From contig NC_080670.1 of the NCBI RefSeq assembly GCF_030247195.1, positions 39,913,524-39,977,523 of the forward strand: a stretch of 64,000 nucleotides of DNA, given 5' to 3'. The stretch comes from Topomyia yanbarensis. Its lineage: Eukaryota > Arthropoda > Insecta > Diptera > Culicidae. Under the pieces are notes generated by a model. It ran no database searches. It saw only the letters and a program-made list of their open reading frames with translations, and was not told the DNA's origin. Positions 10,419 through 19,123 of the stretch are shown piece by piece (positions within the stretch are counted from its first letter, which is position 1; each line of letters begins with the position of its first letter). The position numbers were made by a program, and so were the translations under genes.

Positions 10419-13400
10419 CTGTTAAAGGAAGATTAGCTGGTATTATTTATCTCAATGTAGCTGTATAAGCGCACAACTTACATGTGTATCCTCCCTGGGT
10501 ATACGAGTTGATATTAGTTGGAAAATGGCCCAGCGCAAGCCATTTCACGAATGCACTGAGCAACGAAAGCACGGCTACGATGTCCCACACATAGGAAAAC
10601 AACTCGAAACAGATTTCTTTATTCGCGCAACGTGCAACTTTTCGTGCCATTCGAAAAATACTCTGGCAGAGATTCTCAAACGACTCCGATCGGCGCAACC
10701 ATTCCTGCACTTCACTTTTATTACATCCATCTTTAGTTTCACTGATATGCTGAGGGCTGGCTCCATTCAGCTGATGACAAGCTACAGGCAGACTGGTAGA
10801 ACTTGTGCTTCCGTCAACAGCATTCCTTGTCGTAACGGTAGTATTCTCCTTTCGTATGCGTCTGCAAAGAACATGTGCATTTGTTTTTAGCCAATAAAAC
10901 TCCGTCAATAGCTGTAGCGCCCTGCTACCATGCTCAAACGGTAGGTAGAACAGATCGCACAGCAGCATAATGTCGTTGGTGGTGATGTCTTTGTCGCTGA
11001 TACTTCTGGAAAGGAGAAGGAAAAGATTTTACAAACTGCAAACGGTGAAACTATGGCGACCATACTTATCATCTGTCATCTCTGCATTAGATGTGAGGGA
11101 AGTATCAGAACTCTCCACCTGCATGGCACCAGAACAAGTCTGCGAATGTAGAAAGTTTTTTGATAGCTGTAATTTCATTGAAAAGGTTTTCAATGATTTA
11201 CGTCCAAGTGTGGCTTTTCAAAGAAAAAATCAAAATTCTGATTTCATTGGAGATATGCTCCAGAGCAAACGAAACATTTGATTTGATTATTTTTGAATCC
11301 GATGCAACTCAATAAATTACAATACAGAAAACCAAGAAAATTAACAAACAGAGTGGTATTGCCACAAACGCTCACCGAAGTAGTTTCCGACATCAGCACG
11401 TCGTCAAAATGTGTTTTCATCACGTGCTTGGGCGAAGTCAAATTGCTTCCACACTCCATTGGCTCGACACAGACTCCGACTGTTGTCGAGCACGGGCTAC
11501 TACGGTTGAATACTTCATCGACCTTTACGTCATCATCTTCAATGTGTATTTTCACTTGGTTGACAATAACTTCATCGTTGACGGTCATCTTTTCCTCGCT
11601 CTCAGTCGCATCTACCATTTTCACCTCGTTCTCTTCTAGATCCAACATTTTAACCTCATCATCGGGTCTCTCTTCACCACCTACCATCATACCCAGTTCG
11701 GCCGGGTTGGGTCCTTTCAACCTTTTGGCCTCCTCTGCTTCGGCTTCCTCCTTTGTCTTGAATTCTTCGTCCACCAGCAGAGGAATATCCGAAGATGGCG
11801 ACACGCGTTTTTCAGTCGATTCGTCTAAATGTTTTTGCTCTAGATCATTCTCGATTACTTCGTCCGCTTCCAGCGGTTCAATAACTCGACTGTCTGCATT
11901 AATTTCCAGCCCTTTGTCCTCGTCGGTGGCAGTTTTTTTGATTGACAAATCTTCGCATTCGGTTTGTTTGATACTCATGATCGGCATTGGTATACTGGAC
12001 ACCGGAATCGTAGTGGGAATGGCAATGGAAATAACCGCAGCCATTGGGTTAGGAAGAGACTCGTTAGTAACTACCTTCGTGGCGGATACAAGAGAATTCA
12101 TAATGGGAGCGGAAATACTTTCCGGGGCACTTGTAACGGTACTGCAAACGTCAGCAAATAATTGTAACTGTGTGGTGTTTACTTCCGGAACAGGTAACGC
12201 ATTGGTACTTGTAGTAGTCGAAGTGCTAGTTGAAGTCAATGTCATACAGGTGTTAACGGAAGGAATAATTGGAATAATTGGCATAACAACTGAAAGTACA
12301 ATTGAAAACATTTTCCTATTGATATATAAAAAGATGCAAAGACAACTTACTCGTGACAGCCGGTTGAGGTTTACTGATCGGCCCCCAAGCTTCCTTTTCC
12401 TGATAAAATTCCGGCAACCAATTGGCGATTGCATTCTTCAGGGCCAGTCGAGGATGGTAAACATTTTTTGACAGGAAAGCAGGTGCATCCTCCTGACAAA
12501 TACCTTCTTCGTTTTCCGTTTCCAGCTTCACATCCGAGGAAATGGAAGAGCTAATCTTGGTGTCCGCGCTACACTTACTCCAGAATGCGAGGGTCTGAAT
12601 GGCAATGGAATTAGCATGGAATTCACAGTTCGGATTAGTTACAACTCCGCGAAGCAGAGGAATGAGTTCCGGCGAGCGACCCGAGTATGGGCCAAGAAAA
12701 ACGCGTTTTTGATCATAGTCGTTAGCATGCAAATTGTCCCAGATTACTGGAGGTCGTTTAAGAACCTCTGTGATTTCTTGAATGCATTCCACGGTTAACA
12801 GCTTTGAAATAACTTTTTGTCCAGTCCATAGAACGTCAATATTACGAATCAGTTTAGATCCCAGCGTGTAGAGATACTCTGATTGCTTCACAGTGGGGAC
12901 GGCTTTAGAACTGCAGTATTGGGTGGGACAAAAGAGGAATCGAGGGCAGTTCAAGTGATTGTATATTTCATTTGTAACGGAGACCTGGGCGTACGCAAAG
13001 GTTTGAAAAACCTCCTTGTCTGATTTGCACATCTCCGGCTCAATATCATCAAAGAGCAAAGCAAAAGCTTTACAACCAAATTGCGAAACCTGATCTAGTT
13101 TTCGTTTCAAAGTGGCCAATTCTTTGCTATTGCTGTAAGTTATATCCAATCCTGGCGAAAGCGCATAATAAAAATGAATGTTTTGCTCGTGGGCAGCCGA
13201 TATCAATCCCGTCAAATGATCCGCTTCTTCAACCGTGTACAACTCCCTCCAGTATGCCCGATGCTTGTAATCATCTTTCGGAGCGTAAACGTAAGAATCC
13301 ATTCCCCATTGTTTTAACTTTCGAAACAAATCCTTTCGCTGCTCCGTAGTCCATGGTCGACCATAAAAACCTTCCACTACCCCGCAAATGAAACCGTCCT

Positions 13401-13506
13401 TTCTTTCCCCATCGCAGCCCGTGTTGACTGGTTGCTTCATTGGAACACTCAGACCCGCAGAACCCGTCTGCTGTTGATCCAGTATATCTTTCGACATCTC
13501 GGCCAT
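9616..13506 (-). CDS. Oga: Protein O-GlcNAcase (OGA), five coding exons
   Basis: It removes O-linked GlcNAc from serine and threonine of nuclear and cytosolic proteins. Coding exons are 12351-13506, 11376-12289, 11066-11139, 10482-11005 and 9616-10418, giving 3471 nt and 1156 residues. Residues about 36-330 form the GH84 catalytic domain: [15 protein letters not shown] opens it, the adjacent catalytic aspartates are D153-D154 ([11 protein letters not shown]), and [11 protein letters not shown] (about 256-266) supplies substrate-binding Asn/Asp. Residues about 386-690 are a Ser/Thr-rich, then acidic, probably disordered linker; 691-889 is helical stalk-like; 890-1156 is the GNAT-like pseudo-acetyltransferase domain ending [21 protein letters not shown] start at MAEM because an in-frame ATG 33 codons upstream lies in AT-rich leader without homology. 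It is longer than the human (about 916) or fly enzyme (about 1000), mainly because of the linker. Confidence 0.95.
10482..11005 (-). CDS. Oga: Oga exon 4: stalk
   Basis: The acceptor is CTTTTCCAG|AAGTATC and the donor ACACAT|GTAAGT. It encodes residues 715-889, including [16 protein letters not shown] and the helical stretch [16 protein letters not shown] that precede the C-terminal domain in the OGA family. Introns on either side are 60 and 63 bp. Confidence 0.92.
11066..11139 (-). CDS. Oga: Oga exon 3: 74-nt microexon
   Basis: It is needed to repair the phase between exons 2 and 4: exon 2 ends in phase 0, and exon 4 needs two incoming bases. The acceptor is ACATTCGCAG|ACTTGT and the donor GATGATAA|GTATGG. 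It encodes [20 protein letters not shown] and a few more residues. Both borders are inferred from splice consensus and frame. Confidence 0.8.
11376..12289 (-). CDS. Oga: Oga exon 2: linker
   Basis: The acceptor is TACTTTCAG|TTGTTATG; codon 386 becomes ATT (Ile) across the junction. It encodes residues 386-690: a Thr/Ser/Pro stretch, then acidic blocks such as [15 protein letters not shown] and repeated EVKM words. The donor is ACTTCG|GTGAGC, phase 0. The antisense strand is open for 392 codons, a by-product of composition. Confidence 0.9.
12351..13506 (-). CDS. Oga: Oga exon 1: start and GH84 domain
   Basis: Encodes residues 1-385 plus one base of codon 386. The donor is CACGA|GTAAGT, read on the minus strand. 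All GH84 catalytic residues lie in this exon. The following intron is only 61 bp. Confidence 0.93.
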
Positions 13507-13731
13507 TACTGTATGCACTTTTGTTATCACACACCTTCTTACAAAAATTGAGATAAACTCAAGTTCAATATATCTAACAAACGTTTTTTTGTAGCTTTCA
13601 ATCACAACTTTGCTTCAAGCATTCGTTTTCTTTAATTTTTGAGTAAAATATGAATTTTCAGCCGGACTTTGATAAAACAAAATTGCACAGTGTTTACGTT
13701 TTCCAAAGAAACTATTTTTTTGATCAATCGC
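13507..13731 (-). promoter_or_regulatory. Oga 5' leader and proximal promoter space
   Basis: This short AT-rich segment separates the Oga start codon from the nearest MITE (13732-14073). I see no clear TATA box or initiator that I would defend. The start of transcription must lie here, inside the MITE, or in a distal leader exon. Confidence 0.35.
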
Positions 13732-14073
13732 TACACGGAAACGAAAAACTACCCAAAATTGAGTTCCTTTGACTCAATCTCTTGGTATCGTGGGGGAACT
13801 TAAAATTAGGTAAACCGTGTTGAAGGTAGTTTCCATTTAACCACGGCAAAAATTACAACTCATTGATAGGTTTTTTATACTCAAATTTAAGTTGAATTTA
13901 CCTAATTTTGAGTTCAACCCAAACAACTCAAAAGTACCTTCCTCCACGGAAGACCTCGACTGAGTCGAATCTCTCTTTTTGTTTTTGACAACACTAATAA
14001 GTGCGAAAGCGACGAACAACTCAAAAGTAAGTTAAAAGAACTTATTCTGCAGGTTGTTTTATTTAACCGTGTA
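13732..14073. mobile_element. MITE with TACACGG ends next to the Oga promoter
   Basis: The left end TACACGGAAACGAAAAAC and the complement of the right end TACACGGTTAAATAAAAC are inverted repeats. The interior repeats ACCCAAAATTGAGTT and AACTCAAAAGTA words in both orientations, a pattern of internally repetitive MITEs. There is no coding frame. Confidence 0.65.
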
Positions 14074-14352
14074 ACTTCACTTTGACATTACTGCCGAGTA
14101 CCGTTTTCGGAAATTCGTTCCATATCATTCTGGTCCTTCTGGTCCAATTCAATCCGTTCCGATCAGACCTATCAGAAATTGTGGCTGATTTCCATAATAA
14201 TTCTGGCACAAATATAACCGCTTAAGAGCTAGAATCGGTTGTTGTATTAGAACAGGTATTATTAGAAACCAGTCAGGTTTCGGATTCAAATTACGGTTGT
14301 AGTTTGACTGGGGTAAAGACTACCGATAACATCACCCAGTTAAACTCAGGGA

Positions 14353-14522
14353 CCCAGTTAAGCTCAGCCGGAAATGAACCGGAATTCTGGCTGATTCCAG
14401 TTCGTATTCCGGCTCCAGTGACATAACACGATTCTAGTTAGAATCGGTTGTGTCACTGGACCCCTTGTGCGAACTGGAACCAGCCAGGATTCCAGTTCAA
14501 TTCCGGCTGAGCTTTACTGGGG
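14353..14522. mobile_element. Palindromic MITE, CCCAGTTAAGCTCAGCCGG ends
   Basis: The two halves are nearly perfect reverse complements around a TTCTAGTTAGAA centre. Ends are CCCAGTTAAGCTCAGCCGGAA and its complement. It matches the copy at 15099-15266. Confidence 0.8.
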
Positions 14523-15098
14523 ATGATACCAGGTATATTTTTCAAATGTCTTCACAATTCATGAAAAAATGTTTTCATTTGTCTCCCCCGACCAGGGGTG
14601 ACATTGCGCATCTCGAAACAAAAGGTTTATTGTATACAAGCCCAGCAAAGTTCAGCCGGAAACGAACTGGAATTCTGGCTGGTTCCAGTTTGTATACCCG
14701 CTCCAGTGACACAACCGATGCTAAATTCTACCAGGTAGGAATTACCATGATCTTTGCACAGTTTATGTCCGAGTTATGACAGGGTTTTGCTCGGTTCCTG
14801 TCAAAATTTGCCAGAAAACGCGAGCGAAACCGAGTTCGCCCTAGCTCAACTAACCCGACAGGATACGCGCAAAAATCTGACAGGGCTGCCAAACCAAGCC
14901 TTACAGAAATCTAGCAGAGTGGTCTCTGCCAGAAAATTTTCTCACTGGGTGTATCCCGGTAAGCGTGGCAAGCAGAAAGTTAGCAAAAGTTGAGCAAAGC
15001 GAAATTGATGCTGGCAGAGTTTCTGCGAGCATTTTGCGCGATTTGTGTGAGAATTCTGGCAACGAATTCGCTCGAATGCAACAACGCGGTTAAACCAA

Positions 15099-15266
15099 CC
15101 CAGTAAAGTTCAGCCGGAAATGAACTGGAATTCTGGCTGGTTCCAGCTCGTGCACCGACTCCAGTGACACAAACGATTCTAGTTAGAATCGGTTGTGTCA
15201 CTGGAACCGGAATACGAACTGGAACCAGCCAGAATTCCAGATCATTTCCGGCTGAGTTTAACTGGG
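15099..15266. mobile_element. Palindromic MITE, second copy
   Basis: Ends CCCAGTAAAGTTCAGCCGG and the complement of CCGGCTGAGTTTAACTGGG; the centre is GATTCTAGTTAGAATC. It is 168 bp and lacks any frame of its own. Confidence 0.8.
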
Positions 15267-16423
15267 AACCGATGCTGCTCACTTTTATCCAGAATCCAGT
15301 CAGAAATGTACGGCCAAGATCTCTGCACGCTTCCTGCCACATCTTTGTCAGATGTTTTGCTCGATTGGTGCTAAATTCTACCAGGTAGGAATTACCAGGA
15401 TCTTTGCACAGTTTATGTCAGAGTTATGCCAGGGTTTAGCTCGGTTCCTGTCAAAATTTACCAGAAAACGCGATCGAAACTGAGTTCGCTCTAACTCAAC
15501 TAACCCGACAGGATACGCGCAGAAATCTGACAGGTCTGCCAAACCAAGACACAGAAATCTCCCACTGAGACGTCCAAAAAATTGTTTCAAAATCGTTCGA
15601 CACGGGTCCAACGATGGACGTTTGTTGAACGGTTATTTGGACGTTGTCCAAATTGGTCCAACGATCGTCCTTCATTGGACGATTTTGAAACCAACCGTTC
15701 TTAGAGGGCTAGCTGAGCGGTCTCTGCCAGAAAATTTGCTCACTGGGATGGTTTCCAACGCAAATGCGACCACCGATTCCGACCCAATCGGTTCCAGAAT
15801 CGGTTGTTGCATTTGAGCTGGAATCCATACTGGTTTCATTCAGGATTCCGAATCAAATCCCGAATGGTTTGACCAGGTCCGAGTTGTGCCGGGGTTTTGC
15901 TAAGTTCCTGCCAGAATTTTCCAGAAAACGCGAGCGAAACCGAGTTCGCCCTAGTCCAGCTAACCCGACAGGATGCACGCAGAAATCTGACAGGGTTGCT
16001 AAACCAAGACTGACAGAAATCTAGCAGAACAGTCTCTGTCAGAAGATTTGGTGACTGGGCGTTCAATACTTTTGTCAATACAATCTAAAATTCTTTTTAG
16101 TCTCTCCGCTTGGGCGAGAGTGGCAGAATTTCCGCATGATAGCTGGCAGTTAAATAAAATGAAATGTCCGCTCGAATTTCTGGGGGTCTGGCTGGCTGAA
16201 ATTTGGCAGCCTGCCGGCTCAAATGCAAAAACCGTTTCAGGCGGCATTTTTCGCCTTACGGTTTTTCCTGCCGGATTTCTGCCAGACACGCATCGGCAGC
16301 ATCGGTTTAGTACCGCTTTGGGTTTTTTTTATATATCTTCTTATTCTTTTTAAATTTTAAATGTATTTATAATGAAAACATGTCTTCTTTAATAGGAGAC
16401 ATAAAATCTGTTTGAAAACCAAT

Positions 16424-16680
16424 TGAAGACTTTTTTTTTCAATAGGTCCAATCTGCAAAAGAGAGCCTCTCTTTGTTTACTTTCTCTTCCGAGAATTACT
16501 CGGTCACCTTTCTGATTTCCCTTCAACTCTATGCATAAGAAGCTAGTAAAAACCTTGATCTTTCGAAACATACCAATAAATGTTCAAAAAGTTTTATGGT
16601 TTCGCAGTAATAAGCAAAAGAGAAAGCGAAAAAAGAGGGCTCTCATTTGCAGATTGGACCTAATGAAAAAAAAGTCTTCA
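16424..16680. mobile_element. 257-bp MITE, TGAAGAC ends, copy 2
   Basis: This is the inverted, diverged counterpart of 4120-4376, with identical length and TGAAGACTTTTTTTTT ends. The GGTCCAATCTGCAAA block next to each end is conserved between copies. Confidence 0.8.
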
Positions 16681-16729
16681 ATAATTGAATAATTATAATC
16701 ATTCTGAAGTTTGAAGAAAAAATTGAGCT

Positions 16730-17674
16730 AGGGTGACCATACGTCCTGGTTTCCCAGGACATGTCCTGGTTTTGCATTGACTGTCCTGGTGTCCTGGGAA
16801 GTAGAGGAAAATGCTTGATTTGTCCTGGTTTTTATCCTGTAAGCCTAATATATTTCTATATTTATTCAGTCTTCGCTTTTCACTATGCTCCAGATCGCAG
16901 TTACGACCGAACGCAACCATAACTGCAACGTATACTTATCCTCAATCGGAATGCGACAAACAAAACTTAATACAGTCGAATCTCCCAATTGTACCTTCCG
17001 ATGTTTAGGTAGGTAGGTAGAATGGAAAAAAAAATCGGTTTCCTTCTGAAACCGAATATGTCCGAACCTGAATGCTCTGTGTCGGGAGAACGAATGACGA
17101 GAGAAACTTACCAAACATTTCATTCATCGTGACAGGCGTGAACTGAATTTTGTTTTCTTTCAAGTTCACGCAGGGATGTCCATTTTTTCAAGCTAGGGCT
17201 CAAACTGATATTATTTACACCAAGCTATCCGCCAGTTTTCATATAATAATCAATTAAACGGAGAAATTTTTGGTAACGACGGAACGGTTTTGCAGTTCTC
17301 AAATCGAGAGATGATGGTTGTCATTGGAGATTTCCAGGCATAGAGCAGGGGAGCTACTTAGGATCGCTGATGTTTCTGATTTACGTCAATGTCGTGTTTT
17401 TAGTACTGAAAACTCCTCGCTGGTCCTGCACAGAACATCTCAGCATGAAACGTTTGCTGATGGTGATGTAGCAAGAACTGCCTTGGTGTAAATCTAAAAA
17501 GTTCTTGGTGATCGAATTCCGACGAGACTTTCTGGCAGAGCTCTTCCTCCCAGACTCCCAGAACCTTTTTACAATCGAAGCATGCAGAAAAGGCAATGCC
17601 GATTGAGAGGTAACGGGAGGAAGCAGTACCCTTTCGACTGTCCTGGTTTTTTACTCGCCTGATATGGTCACCCT
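16730..17674. mobile_element. 945-bp TIR element with 9-bp direct repeats
   Basis: The ends AGGGTGACCATA and TATGGTCACCCT are inverted repeats, and AATTGAGCT stands directly outside both (16721-16729 and 17675-17683). Subterminal GTCCTGGTTT words recur. Short ends starting AGGGTGACCA suggest a hAT-type element, but nine rather than eight duplicated bases leaves the superfamily open. It contains a reverse-transcriptase scrap at 17337-17396. Confidence 0.75.
17337..17396 (+). pseudogene. Reverse transcriptase scrap (QGS-LG motif)
   Basis: Twenty codons read GIEQGSYLGSLMFLIYVNVV, close to the GxPQGSxLGPLxFxxYxNDV motif of non-LTR reverse transcriptases such as the one at 30378-33362. There is no flanking homology in the same frame that I can follow. 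It is carried inside the TIR element, so it is probably a captured or pre-existing fragment. Confidence 0.5.
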
Positions 17675-17683
17675 AATTGAGCT

Positions 17684-18347
17684 ATATCGATTTAAGTTAC
17701 TAAACAATTTTATTCTTCTTTTAATAACCCATTTTCAGGATTTTTCTTCATACGCGCAAAAAATATAAATGTTGGATTTCACTTGAGTTGTTTCTGAAAT
17801 GACAAATAATAGCACATTGCCTAATGACACAATTCTTTGAATTTTGTGTCCATTTAAATTACATTATAGATCCACTCCACATATTTATATATAAAAAATA
17901 AAAACAAATATATTAAGAAGGGGGTGGTTGATGGAACCATGGCTTCGGAGCACGGTTTGCCTTGTATACGACATGGGTCATCGGAATTCAATTGAGCTAA
18001 CACCTACCCAAATCCTGGAGCTAAGTTATTTGCATAAATACATGGAAACAATTTGTTCTGTGAACCGACGCCAGCTAATGGGAGTTGGGATTGTTAACAC
18101 ACACACTCTAGATAACCGTTATCCCCAAAAAATATCTCTTCCAGCTAGATATGTCGCCACGATGGTTTTCTCCGGGTTCGGGTATACATTTTTGATCAAT
18201 AAAAAGTGACAACCGCTTAAATGAAGGAATAGTAATCAATTTGCTTCATCGCGACAGACCCCCTTTCTTAGTGGCATTGGCAACTATGGATAGTTTTAGA
18301 TGAAACAAAAACAGTAAACACATCGGCATCTGTAAGAATTGTTTGTA
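17684..18347. other. Intergenic space upstream of Oga, past the Hmgcr 3' end
   Basis: AT-rich DNA with a 93-codon plus-strand frame at 17928-18209 that I do not recognise. It could be chance or part of a longer Hmgcr 3' UTR in antisense. No splice signals or family motif stand out. Confidence 0.4.
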
Positions 18348-18353
18348 TTTATT
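18348..18353 (-). terminator. Candidate poly(A) signal of Hmgcr
   Basis: AATAAA on the minus strand about 660 bases past the stop. Other hexamers lie at 18558-18563 and 18823-18828, so alternative 3' ends are possible; sequence alone does not decide. Confidence 0.35.
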
Positions 18354-19008
18354 CTTACCTTTTCAATTAGCACCAAATATTCATGTTTAGTAGTTATAAA
18401 TAGCTTACTTGTAAGTCGTTCCGTTTTGTCAAATGCCCCTGCAGTACATCTACTCTAACTTTTCCCTAAGGTTTGGCATACACTTCTCACACTGGCCAAA
18501 CGATGCGATCGGTACCGTGTGCTTCTGATGTAGATCCGAGCCGTGCATTGGCGCAATTTTATTTTTCTTACGAAACAGTAGAAATTAGTCTACGTTATGT
18601 ACAAAAGCAGAAAAATTTTCTAATGAAAAATGGTTTCGATTTTGCAAGCGATCATTTGCTTTTTGTTAAAAAAAAAATAAAAAAATAAGTTGGTTCTTCA
18701 CTTGCATCTTATGCCTGGGGTCTAATATGTACAATATGACCGCAATCTTTTATACTTTTCGATTAAATTTTGATTTACTTCACTTGTCGCTGTACAGTGT
18801 TTGTTAAGGTTCTTATCAATAATTTATTTTCTAGATTTCGAACATTTGCATCTCTTACACAATCCCCGTTTTTCTGATATCCGAATTAAAAAAAATCCAC
18901 TTGATTTCATTCGACAAAGCAAACTGCGATCATTTAATCAATGAGAACCTAGACATTGTTCGCATTTCTCGTTCGCATCTCTGAGGTAGTTCCCGCGAAT
19001 TGTAAATA

Positions 19009-19123
19009 TCAGTGAATCACAACAGACGTAGTGCTTGGACTGAGGCTGCTGCTACTAGTGGTGTTGTTGTTATTGTTGATGGATGGTATAGCCGTTATTC
19101 CGGGGTTCATAGCTACCGAGGAT
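19009..19123 (-). CDS. Hmgcr: Hmgcr exon 5: C-terminal tail
   Basis: The acceptor is TTCTTCAACAG|ATCCTCGG after a 59-bp intron with a CTAAC branch-like site. The junction restores [11 protein letters not shown]; a serine directly after HNR is the position of the AMPK site in animal HMGCR. The tail is Ser/Thr/Asn-rich and ends TTSVVIH before TGA. Confidence 0.82.

Larger units (their letters stand above)
14090..16320. repeat. Nest of several MITE families
   Basis: At least four short families lie edge to edge or inside one another. Palindromic CCCAGTWAAR elements are at 14353-14522 and 15099-15266, with a half copy near 14638-14722. A second family, with AACCCGACAGGATACGCGC and TCTGCCAGAAAATTT words, recurs at about 14766-14950, 15408-15567 and 15885-16058. 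A TCCAACGATGG inverted repeat is at about 15568-15708, and a CCGATTCC-type element at 15748-15875. The short segment shared at 14728 and 15366 suggests duplication of flanking DNA. Frames here are repeat-derived. Confidence 0.75.

Noticed and set aside
11293..12471. 392-codon plus-strand frame
   Set aside because: It is antisense to Oga exon 2; serine/threonine-rich composition follows from the acidic and Thr-rich coding strand. It shows no family motif.
17928..18209. 93-codon plus-strand frame
   Set aside because: No motif, no splice context, and it lies beyond the Hmgcr 3' end; length is compatible with chance.
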